Part shown: piece by piece, positions 12,739 through 23,952 of the stretch
Layout: each line of letters starts with the position of its first letter
Numbering within the stretch: the stretch's first letter is position 1
NCBI GenBank assembly: GCA_020055645.1
Contig: CM034546.1
Location: forward strand, 134,127,875-134,191,874
DNA length: 64,000 nt
Direction: 5' to 3'
Source: Tomocerus qinae
Lineage: Eukaryota > Arthropoda > Collembola > Entomobryomorpha > Tomoceridae
Program-made: the position numbers and the translations under genes
Notes under the pieces: generated by a model
Databases searched by the model: none
The model's input: the letters and a program-made list of their open reading frames with translations, nothing else
Told to the model about the DNA's origin: nothing

Positions 12739-15025
12739 ATGAATTCTCAGATAACTGAATCGTTTGAAATGTCAATACAGGAATATTTTTATAATAATAT
12801 TATCCATGAGACTCCACCAGTTACTTTAGATTGTGGGATAAAGTACATTTATTACGTTAAGGCTTTCTTCAACTTTATTTACTACCTAGGAATATCTCCC
12901 TTCAAATTAAATCAAAAACAAAACAATGACGGTTCTATGGAATATAAAATTCATACCAATCGATGTCAAAGGGTAAGAGATACATAATTACAAGCAACAT
13001 CTCTTAGAATATTTTTCAACGAAATATTTGCAATTTAAATTTCTTAAAGCCTCTAATTTATTATTATGATTTGTTTGATAAAGATTGTCAGCCGATTCGT
13101 GTGTTTCTTAATACTTTTCGAGTCTCTGTCAATGATACGTGTTATTTCTAACTGGAAAGAATTCGGAACTACCTTGAAGATTTCTGTGGAAATAATGTCT
13201 GCATTTAATAATTTTATAAGTGTCTCTGCCTTTATGATCATGGTCTGGAATAATCAAAAGCGATTTTCTAAAATGTTTTCTATAATCCAGCGACTAGATT
13301 TTGGCAAGACGAAAAAAACCACATTGCTATCAGTAAGGAAATCCAATTTTATTTTTTACACACCAATAAGTCAGAAGCATGTCTGCGACGATTTGTATAA
13401 ATTCATTTTATCCACAAATCCTTTTTCATAACCCCTCGTTCCATATTTAGCAGGGAACAAAAAAGGACATTTTTTGCTCTTTTTATAAAAAAAGTAGAAG
13501 TTTTGAAAAAACAGTCCTTTTATGCCTTTTTACCTTTTTGGATGTACCAATTTGTTCCATTTACTTCCTAAATAATCCTAATATAATATTCCTAACTGTA
13601 ATAAGGCAAAAAGGACTGTAAAAAAATGAAGTACTTTTTTTACTTTTTTGTTAAAAAGGAGTCCTTGTTTAGTTCCCTGACATAGTTGATAGTAGCTATA
13701 AATTTGCATCAGAAAAAATGTTCACTTAAATGGGATTTATTGGAAAATTAAATGAATAATTTTTATGCAGATGTTAGTGTGTGTGTTAGTACATGTTGGA
13801 GGAAATCTGGCAATGCTGATTTGGAAACTACTGTCAATAGATATGCAATCATACAAATCTTATTGGAGTTTGATGGGATTTTATGCAAGAATGTCTACAC
13901 ATGCTAAGAAATTTTATTTCATTGAATCACCGACAGAGAATCCAAGTTTTCATTCATGGGAAATTGTTTTAACAAGCGTGCATATTATTTTATTAGTACC
14001 ATTGTTTATCTTGGGCTGGAGTATTCGTCTTTTAGTGTTACTTATCACATTATGCCGTTGGCATATCATGAAAGATTTTTTAAATTTTTGCAAGCAAAAA
14101 CCGTTAGCGCAAGAGGTGAAACAAAAAATGAAAAAGGTTATTTTATTAATTATTTATCATAATATTTCATTCCATAGTTAGGGCAATTGTATTACCTTTA
14201 ATTAGCAACGTTCAAATAACTCATCAACATAAATATCTTAATTTCCCAGATACTGGCGTATTATGATCTACTTAGATATCTCTCAGATGTAACCAATTCA
14301 ATTATGGGCGTTTTGTTTATCATTTCTACCGTTGGTTCTGTACCTTATTTTGCACTGTTTACCGGGACCCAAATTTTACACAGGGAAATACGCTACCGGA
14401 TGTTTCCCACATCTCTATTTTTTGTCGCACAGTATTTCATTTCTCTAGGTCTCGGAGCTGACATTGATTATAAGGTACGTTTTCAATTATATAATATAAT
14501 AATATATAAAATGACAACGCAGTGCCAGAAAACTGTATTATATATGTTATTGTCCTTTTGGCAAATTAAAAATAACATTTTTGTTTGTTCAATCAGGCAG
14601 CAAAATTTTATAGCTGGATTGCATCTGAAAAGCATAGGAATTTTATCCCATTGACTAAATACAGCATGTTTTTAATGGATATGCATTCTCATCAATTATC
14701 TCTGAAGGGAAATGGGTTATTTATTATGACATATCAACTGTTTATCGGAGTAAGTCTAGATTCCGTTTCTTTTTGTCTTTTACCTTTTTATTATTGTGTG
14801 CAAACTAGATAACTAGTACTAAGCATTATCTGTCAATGAATGTATGTTTATAAGAAAAAATAAAACGGATGTTTATAGATTATTGGAGTGATAGCAACGT
14901 ATACCGTTGTATATATTCAATTTCAATCATTCAGCAAAGAAGGAACGGACTATGCATCTACAACTACTTCAGTTGACATTATGAACAATATGAATGATTC
15001 GTGTTTGTGCCAAATAGAATTGTAA
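12739..15025 (+). CDS. Gustatory receptor GR1 (6 exons, 457 aa)
   Basis: Exons: 12739-12972, 13084-13332, 13771-14136, 14250-14474, 14597-14749 and 14879-15025. All five introns are phase 0 with GT-AG borders. The product is a multi-pass membrane protein of the arthropod gustatory receptor family, probably a ligand-gated channel in chemosensory neurons. Key evidence is the last exon, ATYTVVYIQFQS, matching the C-terminal family signature TYhhhhhQF, preceded by the cluster-specific block QLSLKGNGLF in exon 5. Exon 2 carries IIQRLDFGKTKK and exon 4 ends in GLGADIDYK, both shared across this cluster. Intron 2 holds an inverted-repeat transposon (13451-13679). It is closest to GR2. No broken site is seen, so it looks functional; the ligand cannot be told. 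Confidence 0.9.
13451..13679. mobile_element. MITE, CAGGGAACAAAAAAGG family, copy 1
   Basis: Lies in intron 2 of GR1. It starts CAGGGAACAAAAAAGGAC and ends in the inverted GTTCCCTG, with an interior of alternating poly-A and poly-T tracts around AAAAGG/CCTTTT. The same family sits at 51629-51873, where an 8-bp target duplication is clear. Here the flanks (ATATTTAG and ACATAGTT) match poorly. Confidence 0.7.
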
Positions 15026-15499
15026 TTTCATTTTCGCAATCAGTATAAGATGCAATTAATTACGTTTTTCATTATTAAATGTAAGCAGTGATGGGTATGT
15101 AAACAAATAAAATAAAATGCAAAATTCTCTGAATATAATTTTTTATTTACTTAATAAAAGCTGAAATCAGACAATTTCTAAAAACAAAAGTACATAAACG
15201 ACATATATTTAATGAAAAACGAATAATCATTTATGTTATGAAAATAAAATATAAATTATTTTAAAATTAAATATTTATAAAATCTAAATTATAAATTATA
15301 TTGAAAATATTATTACTTATAAATTAGTCTAACATTAGTATATGACATATAGATAACATAATATATGACACCTATGACATAAAACTTCTCCCCGTTTTAT
15401 ACAAAAAGGTTATGCTTATCATTTGTAGAGAAGTGAAAGTTACAAGACACCTTTTTTGACAACGATACAGCAAGGCTTATGTAGCAATAGTGTCATGTT
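15026..15499. other. Convergent spacer between GR1 and peptide gene 2
   Basis: 474 bp, strongly AT-rich (15180-15370 is almost all A/T). No ORF or recognisable element. Confidence 0.5.
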
Positions 15500-15884
15500 T
15501 TATTTGCAGTTTCGACAGAGACAGCGTTCAAAAGCACATTGGCATGTTTTGCAACCCAAAAGTGTACAATGCCGACAACATTGATAAATCGTGTTTTGAC
15601 CGCAGTCTTCTTTCGCGTTGTCTGTAAAGGTTTATTTTGTAATTGATTAATGATTTTTAACTAAGAAATGGAGAAAACTCGATTTTAATAATTTGGAATA
15701 AAAGTTTAGTTATAAAAAGTCAGTTACCTCCTGAAATTGTAGTATTGATGATTTCATAGCTTTTCATGATTTCTCCTTCGACTGGGATCTCTTCTAACCG
15801 AGCACCTCCGTGAACCGCGGACAGAGCTTCGTTGATCGTTAGAGCAATTACAACCGAGAGAATGAAGACAAGAATTTTAGCCAT
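15500..15884 (-). CDS. Small secreted 10-cysteine peptide precursor 2 (92 aa, two exons)
   Basis: Exon 1 is 15728-15884 (157 nt) and exon 2 is 15500-15621 (122 nt), phase 1. The start at 15884 gives the signal peptide MAKILVFILSVVIALTINEA; an in-frame ATG at 15911 would add nine residues before it and is less likely. The linker is acidic. The core has the same ten cysteines at identical spacing to peptide 1 (C-x7-CC-x2-C-x4-C-x2-C-x-C-x4-C-x-C-x2-C), sharing QCC and LGC. The residues between cysteines differ considerably, so the spacing is retained while loops change, as in secreted disulfide-rich peptides under diversifying evolution (inference). It is followed by GR2, as peptide 1 is followed by GR1, so the pair was probably duplicated together. 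No known family is recognised. Confidence 0.8.
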
Positions 15885-17528
15885 CGTAACCAATTTTATA
15901 TCTGAATCCAATAGGAATGACTATATGAAATGTAATCGCGAAGGTGAACGTTTACGGAAGGCAATATGACGACAAGGCTTAAATTTTAATTTGAAATTAA
16001 TAATTTTCGGCTTGGTTGCTATTAACCGTAAGATATTGACTATTTGAGTGTTCTGACTCTGGACGACGTAAGACAAAGGTAGCGAAAATGTTGAATTGAT
16101 ACTGCTTGGTCAGTTCTCCTTTTATACCCAAAATGCATACTCTCAAGTGTTTATTCATTTCGACTTTTTATTTTATTGATTATTTTGTTTACGGTAAAGA
16201 GGTAAACAAATCATTTTCGTTTACATGCCTTACACAAAATGATGGGTTAAAGAGCATCTGTGTTTCTGTATTAGTAATCATAATTATTTTGAGACCAGGT
16301 AGTAACAAGAATTTGTTGCACAACCATTTAATGTTGTTATCATTTCGATATGCATGAAGTAAACAAACTATGCATTATTTTTGACTTAATCAATTAATAA
16401 ATAATTTAATTAAGCAAGTGTTACTAATTTTAGCGGCTGTGCTCATTTCTGTTGCTTACCAAACGGCAAACGGTAACATTGGATAATTGTATTACGATGT
16501 GCATACAAACATTTCCCCTACTAAATATGTCCGTATTACACGCGTTATCTATAATGTTGTGTTTGTGCTAAATGTAACCGTAAAGAATTATAATTGCTGT
16601 CAATAAAGGATGAACAAATTACCTTTTACATGTGTCACTTTGAATATTGATTAAATGTAAACAAAGTAATTGATGGTCAAAATATAGATAGCAGTTCCAT
16701 TTTAATATATATTTAGTCCCTATTTGCCGAGGCATATCTTTTGATATTTGAAGGTGTAAATATATCATAACTTCCTGCTTATTCAATCCATTCTAACGTC
16801 ATGGAGAAGACTTATACAATGTTTATAAATTTTTGGCTGACGTACATTAACTCATTAAATAGTGGCTAATTAAATCTATTCAGGATGTGTTGAGTTAGGT
16901 AAAACTATTAATTGTATGAATTAATTTCTTTGGATGCGGGGAAATTAATTGTGTACAAGTACAATGTATGTTTATACACGTATATACATGTACATTTGTA
17001 TATTAGGCGTGTATGGATATTTACATCTTCTTCCACTTGACTAGTCTGATCTCAGGTGTGTTTGTTAAAGGTGTGCCCGAAGCAGTGGCTATGCATATAC
17101 TAATTTGTTTTTGGTGATGAGATGATGAAAGATGTCAATTTATGCCTTTGTTTTTAACTGGAGCAGTAAGTAGCTGGCTGGGTCTGTATTATGAATATTG
17201 CAACGTGCAAAAAAACAATATTGGCATATATAAAGCAAACATTCTAAAACGCGAGACGGAAACATTTACATTAGCATGGTTAAATTTCATCTTTAGACAA
17301 TTTAAGACTAACTTTTGACTCTTATAGAAAAGTTGATATTGTTGTATAAGCATATTGGGATAATCGATCCTAATTAGTAAAATGCAATCAAATTGCTTCA
17401 GTTCTAGGTAGCTCTACAGCTACTCTTTTTAAGTGTTGTATCAAGTGCTATTCCTCCACAAAAAATTGAAGAAAAATACATTTTAACATGCATGTTAATG
17501 CAATAGTATTAAAATATTTGTAGTTAAA
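15885..17528. other. Intergenic region, divergent between peptide 2 and GR2
   Basis: About 1.6 kb, close in length to the equivalent region 11171-12738 of the first unit. It contains the TATA element at 16118-16128. An 83-codon ORF at 16106-16357 has no recognisable content. Confidence 0.5.
16118..16128 (-). promoter_or_regulatory. TATA box of peptide gene 2
   Basis: The minus strand reads GGTATAAAAGG, about 235 bp upstream of the ATG at 15884, matching the element ahead of peptide gene 1. Confidence 0.55.
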
Positions 17529-19991
17529 ATGACTTCTCAGCAGGCTGTATCATTTGAATTATCAATACACGAAAATTTGTATTACAATATCATCCACGGA
17601 ATTTCAGATGTTACTGGTTGTGGGATAAAATACATTTACTATGTCAAGACTTTCCTCAACTTTATTTACTACCTAGGAATATCTCCGTTTAGATTGAAAC
17701 AGAAAAAGAACAATAATGGCTCATTTGAATATACAATCTATACTCATCGATATCAAAAGGTAAAAATTATTTACAAGAAATCAAACATTTTCTTAAATAT
17801 TCCAAAATTTAAGTTTTAAATTCCAATACAATAATGACTGGAAATCAAACAATTTTTTTGGATTAAGATTGCCTGTCGATTCGTGTGTTTCTTAATACTT
17901 TTCGAGTCGCTATCAATAATGATATCCGTTATGCATAATTGGAACGAATTCGGTACGTCATTGAAGATTTCCATGGAGATAATGACTGCCTTTATTAACC
18001 CCATCAGCATCTCTGCATTTATGGTCACTGTGTGGAATAATCATAAACGGTTTTCTAAAATGTTTGCTATTATCCAGAGACTAGATTTTGGGAAAACGAA
18101 TAAAATCTCATTGCTTTTTGTAAGAAGTTCACAATTCTTCATCGTGTATCCAACGTATCCAACTTACCTAGAAAATACAAAAATTAATCCCATAGGCATT
18201 CAGAGAGTATATTATAAAGTGTTTTTTGTAGATATTGGTGTGTGCATTACTAAATGTTGGAGCAAATTTGGCAGTGATGATCTGGAAACTGCAGTCTGTA
18301 GAGTCACAATCGTATCCATCTTTTGAAAACTGGAGTTTGATGGGATTTTATTTAAGAATGTCTACACATGCTAAGAAAGTCTACTTCTTTGAGTCGATAT
18401 CGGAGAATTCAAACTTTTATTCATGGGAGACTGTTTTAGCAAGCTTTCTGATAATTTTATTGATGCCTTTTTATATCTTGGCCTGGAATATTCGTCTGTT
18501 TGTGTTTCTTATAGTTTTATTTCATTGGCACATCATGAAAGAATTTTTAAATTTTTGCATGCAGAAATCGTTGACACAAGACACAAAAGAAAAAATGGCA
18601 AAGGTAATAAAAATTTCATACATTAATTACATTTTTTATCATAACTTTTCTTATCAATTATATTATTAATCAAAGTGATTTGAATGTTTCTAGGGCTCCG
18701 CCCTCAGGGACAAAGTGACGGCATGCTCCAGAAAACTGGTTTCCCCCAACCAGTTCTCCAAATCGAGGGTAAAGTAGTTGGAAAGAACTGGTTGGGGGAA
18801 ACCAGTTTTCTGGAGCATGTCGTCACCTTGCCCCTGAGAGGCGTAGCCATGGGACCAATCAAGGTATCTTGTTATTAATATTATTCAGACAGGTGATGAA
18901 AGTTACAGTCAAGCATGTATCCAGAAAAAGAGAAGATTTTTCACAAAAAGAGTACCTAAATATCGCAAAATGTTTTAATGTGCTAAGTTTTTGCTATAAT
19001 TATATATTGTGGTCTTCTCTTGACCAAATATCTGAATACATGCCTGGTTACAGTTTATTGTGCTTAGAAAACGCATGCAACGTATTATTTTAATTTTTCA
19101 GGTTCTGATGTATTATGATCTACTAAGGTATCTTACAGATCTGACGAATTCAGCAATCGGTGTCTTGTTTGTCATTTCCATCGTTGGTTCTCTTCCTTAT
19201 TTTGCGCTGTTTTCCGGGACTCAAATTCTGAATAAAGATGACGATTCTAGAATGTTTTACACATCTCTGTTTTTCGTCTCTCAGTATTTTATTACTCTGG
19301 GTCTCGGGGCTGATGTCGATTACATGGTAAACATTTCCCATTTCTAATATATAAAAATATATTATGACAGAATTATGTCTACATTCAGGCATCACAATTT
19401 TATGGCTGGATTGCATCCAAAAAACATAACGATGTCATCTCACCTGCCAGATTCACCAAGTTCTTGATAGATATGCAATCTCATCAACTATCTCTAAAAG
19501 GAAATGGATTATTTGTTATGACATATCAACTTTTTATTGGAGTAAGTCTTTTTGATTCATTGTAAATAATCCAAAGTACAATAGTCTTGTTATTTTTATT
19601 GCGAAAGAAAGTGTAATGGTTAAGATACGTATTTGTATAATCTGAATGATGTTTCACTAAAATATGGATATCAAAAATATTTTAGTTTCTAAATCTATTT
19701 GCTGCATTACAAACTAAGTACCTGAATTCCTAGGAATTATTTTTTATTTAAGACTTCCTTTGAGATAAAAAAGCGATAACTTGTTTTTAGATTATTGGAG
19801 TGGTGGCAACCTACACTGTTGTATACATCCAATTTCAATCAGTTAACAAAGAAGAGGCGGACAAAACGATTCCTACTTCTGTCGTTTTCAATTTTGACAA
19901 TTTGAGTGACACATGTTTAAGCATGCTAAATAAATCTTTGTTCTCGTGCTTGCAATCATTATGCAAGGAATCAATGCATTGTTTTCTATAG
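17529..19991 (+). CDS. Gustatory receptor GR2 (6 exons, 477 aa)
   Basis: Exons: 17529-17759, 17868-18119, 18232-18603, 19102-19326, 19389-19541 and 19791-19991, all phase-0 introns. The last exon reads VATYTVVYIQFQS, the TYhhhhhQF signature of gustatory receptors. Exon 5 carries QSHQLSLKGNGLF, exon 2 IIQRLDFGKTNK and exon 4 GLGADVDYM. It is the closest paralogue of GR1: exon 1 shares CGIKYIYYVK and exon 2 shares RFVCFLILFESLS. Compared with GR1 it has an 18-codon longer C-terminal tail containing five cysteines, which is unusual for this family. Intron 3 contains a long palindromic insertion (18693-18853). It appears intact and is probably a chemosensory membrane receptor. Confidence 0.9.
18693..18853. 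mobile_element. Long palindromic insertion in GR2 intron 3
   Basis: The left arm contains CATGCTCCAGAAAACTGGTT then TCCCCCAACCAGTTCT, and the right arm has the same in reverse complement. Arms are about 65 bp, with an outer part matching GGCTCCGCCCTCAGG against GGCTACGCCTCTCAGG. The central spacer is short. It is GC-richer than its surroundings and has no ORF. It is probably a foldback or MITE-type element. Confidence 0.7.
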
Positions 19992-20232
19992 AACTGAACA
20001 AGATTAGAAAATATTTATCCAAAAAGAAAAATTAGGTGAACACAGTTTCTTATAACATAATTAACTAATAAAAGTGGTTGTAAGGAAATAAAATAAGTAA
20101 AGCATGTCGTTTGTGCATAAATAAAAATAGATTATTTTAATGTTAAGAAGTATTGAATATTAATTTAAGTTATGTACCCACAAAAGACGTTAGATAGAAG
20201 TAGACTGGAAGTTTCGTTTGTTTACTTTTACT

Positions 20233-20316
20233 GGCAGAAATACCCGCGAACATTATTATATATATAAACTCTACAATCTGTAGGTATAACTACATCCTTT
20301 CGCGGGGATTTCTGCC
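20233..20316. repeat. Short inverted repeat (stem-loop)
   Basis: The left arm GGCAGAAATACCCGCGAA and the right-arm reverse complement GGCAGAAATCCCCGCGAA differ at one of 18 bases, around a loop of about 48 bp. It could be a small MITE or a remnant of one. Confidence 0.5.
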
Positions 20317-20844
20317 AAGGAACCCTAAATTCTGAAATGGTACAATAACAAGTGTTTATTTATATAAAAGAGTTAAAGTAAGGTAAGCGTAAGACATAAA
20401 TATTCAAAAAAAAACATTCCGTCATTGACTAATGAGGGCCTTCATATAAATCTTTTATCTTAGACAGCCAAAGAGAAGCAAAGCAAACCATCAGTTTGTT
20501 GTTCATTGACACAATTGCACTTTGAAACTAGCACATTGCGTTTTTATTATAGTAGGGACAATTACAAGTAGACAAAGTAAAGTTAGAGTTTCTAATCGTT
20601 TCCTGCAAAGTCTGTGTGTCAAATTGATTAAACTTTGATTTTATCTTAATTGTGGAGTGAGTTGGAGACAATTGGGAGATGGTAGGCATAAAGAACTGTC
20701 CGATGTGTCGTTTATTTCATGTTTATCAGATTTTGAACTTCTAATGGTCCAACAGCCCAAGGGTAATAGACATAAACTATCGCTTACCATTCTTATCATA
20801 ATACCGTCCTTTAAGGAACGAAAAAGCCAATATCCAGTTTGGTA

Positions 20845-20914
20845 CAGGAAAAAGCCTTTTTTACAAAAAAGGAAAAGCAATAAAAGGACCTTTTTTGTTC
20901 CTTGCCTACAAGGG
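20845..20914. mobile_element. Probable truncated copy of the CAGGGAACAAAAAAGG MITE
   Basis: It has the poly-A/poly-T interior and a TTTTTTGTTCCTTG right end like the copies at 13451 and 51629, but the ends have decayed and no target duplication is visible. Confidence 0.4.
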
Positions 20915-20945
20915 AACACTTCCGGGAAAAATTCTTTTCCCGGTA

Positions 20946-21118
20946 CCTCTACCAGGAAAGGAATTCTTCCCGGAAGGGAACTCCAGGAAATGAATTCACC
21001 CCGGAAGGGACCTCTACCAGGTAAGGAATTCTTCCCGGAAGGGAACTCCAGGAAATGAATTCTCCCCGGAAGAGAATTCTACCAGGAAAGGAATTCTCCT
21101 TGGAATGAAACTCTTCCC
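20946..21118. repeat. 65-bp tandem repeat, about 2.6 copies
   Basis: Units begin CCTCTACCAGGAAAGG at 20946, again at 21011, and ATTCTACCAGGAAAGG at 21076. Each includes CTTCCCGGAAGGGAACTCC or a variant. Diverged copies occur at about 23270-23395 and fragments at 23510-23560 and 23755-23790, each time upstream of a GR3-type gene. Confidence 0.75.
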
Positions 21119-21288
21119 ATATAATTAAAATCAAGTAATGATTAGTCATAAAATGTAGTTAAAACTTTAAATTATTGTTAGAATAAATTAAATTACAAAT
21201 TATTAATGAAACTGTATGCCTAAGCAAATTCTAATGTCTACTTTTTTCGGCCAAAAGACTTTATTCTATAGTAGACGTTATTTATACG

Positions 21289-23173
21289 ATGAATATTCAC
21301 TACTACTACCAAGAAATAAAAATATTTTTTTCACAAACATTTTATTTTTATTATCTCTATATTTTCAAAATTGGATTTCTGTTTTTTGACATATTTTACT
21401 TGCTTCCATTTTCATTTGACCACAAGAAATTAGTTTTGAATTTCGCTAGCAAACGATTGCATTGGATTTTCTGGTCATTTAATCTCTTTAGTTGCATTGT
21501 TGCATGTATCTATGGCACTTTCAGACTTTGGAAAGAATATAATTTCCCTGATCCCAACTTTCAATTTTACCAAATTATGATTTTCATTGGATATTATTAT
21601 TTTGCATGTATAACAGTCCTTGTCGACTTAATTTATTTGATCCTCGGTAAGAAAATGTTCGCATTCTTTCAACATGTAATTACCCTGTCAAAGAAAATTG
21701 AAGGTAAGTTCAACATCTTAATAAAATAAATATGTGTTACAGTTATAGATCGGTTTATGGTGTTTTACACAATGCTAACCACTTTCTAATTGAAATAGCT
21801 TCTCTTACCACGCATAACCAACATTTTTTGGCTTGAAATAATAATGATATCGAACTTATCTTTATCGTATCTTGTAATAAAAATTCAGATTTGACCCTTT
21901 TAGAGGATTCTGAGTCTGTAAAGTTACTAATAAGCCAACTCACTTTTAACCAAATATGCCAATATTAGTGATTATTACAGATTTGATTTAGTTATTTACG
22001 ATTGAGCAGCCATGTATCCAGGAATTGAATCAGAATGGACGCACCAAAAAACATTAGTCAAAATACCGTTTCGCGAAGGATTAAAATGTTTTCAATTTTT
22101 ACCGTTTTTGACAATACAAATCTTTTTCTGGGGACTTAGGGAGAGAGCGACGGCCCCCTTAGCCCCTCTCTGGATACGTGACTTCTATTGATCTAGTTCT
22201 ATCAAACTAAAATTAGATTGAGGTTGCATTTGCATGTTCAATAATTCATTCAGCTTTTATACTAAATTTTCTACACAATTAAATTGTAACGTATTAATCG
22301 TTGTCGGTACGGTTAAGCCTTTCATTGCTCTTTAATTAAAGATTAAGTACAAGTTCTTTGTCGGTATTTGTGATAGAATCTCAAATCGGGAAGAAGATTA
22401 ACAGAACAGAAATGGATAGGCTTCTCAAATTTATGTTCATGTCAGTGATCCTCAATGCCGCCTTGACAATTGTAGAGGTATTTATCATCACAATTCAAGC
22501 CACAATTGGTATGGAATACGATCCTTTTCAAAGATTCATTCAAGAGAACATCCCAGAAGATATTCGCACTACTCTCAGCTTCCGAATTGCTGTTGCAGCA
22601 TTTGTGATGATGGTCGTCAGTCATGTGGCTGCTTCTCTCTCTGCAATTGGATGTGTGTTTTCAATTTACTTCATCGGGCAAATATATTACATTCAAGGAA
22701 TTTGGCCAAATGAAGATGGCTCAAATAAGGAGGACGTCATGGAAGCAATGCGATTCTACGAAGCGATGACTCTACTCTATCACCGACTCAATGAAATTAC
22801 TTCAACGATATCCGGATTGCTCTTTACTAGTCAACAAATCACAATGATTATTTCTGCCTTCGTCTCAATCAAGATGAGAAATATAATTCCTATGCCAGGA
22901 TATCTAATTTGGCCATATTTGCTGGCCTTGACTTGCTTCACAGCGAAGATCACGTTGGGATTTCTAGGAGAAGTCGCTGAGAGTTCCAAGGAATTTCAAC
23001 CCAAATGGAGGAAAGTCGTACAAGGAAGATACAGTCGGAAAAGATTGAAGATGTACAAATACTTCGCTGTGAATTGTTGTGGCTTTTTTCCGATTCAGCG
23101 ACAGACGTATGTAACATATATGCAAAATGTTGTCGATAACACAATTAACTTGCTGATGACATATCATGTGTAG
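21289..23173 (+). CDS. GR3: two-exon seven-helix receptor of a distinct chemoreceptor-like subfamily (403 aa)
   Basis: Exons 21289-21703 and 22377-23173, phase-1 intron. About seven strongly hydrophobic segments are visible: two in exon 1 (around FFDIFYLLPF and FSCIVACIYG), one near its end, and the rest in exon 2 (IVEVFIITIQATIG, FVMMVVSHVAAS, ITMIISAFVSI, LIWPYLLALTCF). The length of about 400 residues fits insect-type gustatory or odorant receptors. It differs from the other receptors here by its single phase-1 intron, a PDPN/IPMPG-rich central region and the lack of a clear TYhhhhhQF; the C-terminal QTYVTYMQNVVDN may be a diverged equivalent. A chemoreceptor role is inferred from topology and from its place in the cluster. 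An intronic MITE lies at 22011-22181. It has a mutated duplicate downstream (GR4). Confidence 0.7.
22011..22181. mobile_element. MITE, (A)AGCACGTATCCAG family, copy 1
   Basis: In the GR3 intron. The left end CATGTATCCAGGAA and right end TCTGGATACGTG are inverted repeats, and the interior carries a GC-rich GGCCCCCTTAGCCCC stretch. It is related to elements at 34461 and 59076. No clear target duplication is seen here. Confidence 0.65.
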
Positions 23174-23952
23174 CGTATACAATGTGCTATGTGCTTGAAT
23201 ATACCTAAATAATAGTCGCGGGAAGTTTTTACTTTTGACTCATTTGACCTCCACGTCAGTTTCTTAGTCCTGAAAGGTAACTCTTCCTGGAAATGAATTT
23301 TTCCCAGAAGGGAGCTCTACTAGGAAAGGAATTCTCCCCGGAAGGGAACTGTCCCAGGAAAGCAATTTTCCCTTGAAGGAAACTATTCCCATAAAATTAA
23401 AATCAAGTAATGATTGACCATAAAATGTAGTCAAGACATTAAATTAATGTTGTTAGAATAAATTAAATTACAAATTATTAATAAAACTGTATACCTAAGC
23501 ATCTTCCTGGAAGCTAACTCTTCTTGAAAGGTAACTCCTTCTGGAAGGACACTCAAATTATTTCATGGAAAACAACGGTTCCCATTCTAAATAAGCCTAA
23601 GCCTCTGAAAATGAGTTATACAGTAAAGAGTAATGATCTAAACGATAATATACATTTATTCCCAACCTTTCCACGTTAAAAATTACAAAGATGTGTCCCA
23701 TTTGGTCTGTGAAAAATTTGAACAGCTTGTTAGTTGTATGGCTGTGGTTGGGACCTCTTTCAGAAAAGGAATCTTCCCGGAAAGGAACTCTTGTAAAATT
23801 GTCTCAAAGTAAAGGTTGACAATTGTAGTGTGGACATCTGATAAGTTGTTAAAATAAACTAAATTGTAAATTATTAATTAAATTGCATACGTAAGAAAAG
23901 TTAATGCCTTTTTTCGTCCAAGAGACTTTATTTCAATTTAAGCGTTTCTACG
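23174..23952. other. Intergenic region made of repeated GR3 5' flank
   Basis: The sequence at 23393-23501 (from ATAAAATTAAAATCAAGTAA to CTGTATACCTAAGC) matches the 5' flank of GR3 at 21121-21228. A second, more diverged copy lies at about 23800-23952, directly before GR4. The 65-bp repeat remnants accompany both. Confidence 0.65.

Larger units (their letters stand above)
19992..21288. other. Intergenic region with inverted repeat, MITE remnant and tandem repeat
   Basis: 1.3 kb between GR2 and GR3. It holds the inverted repeat at 20233-20316, a probable truncated MITE at 20845-20914, the 65-bp tandem repeat at 20946-21118, and GR3's 5' flank. ORFs on both strands across 20641-21149 are by-products of these repeats. 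Confidence 0.6.

Noticed and set aside
16106..16357. 83-codon plus-strand ORF upstream of GR2
   Set aside because: Hydrophobic AT-rich translation without motif; it overlaps the promoter area of peptide gene 2 and has no counterpart in the parallel region before GR1.
20641..21149. Overlapping ORFs on both strands (92, 133 and 66 codons)
   Set aside because: They run through the MITE remnant and the 65-bp tandem repeat, giving repetitive PGRE/FPG-type translations typical of read-through of repeats.
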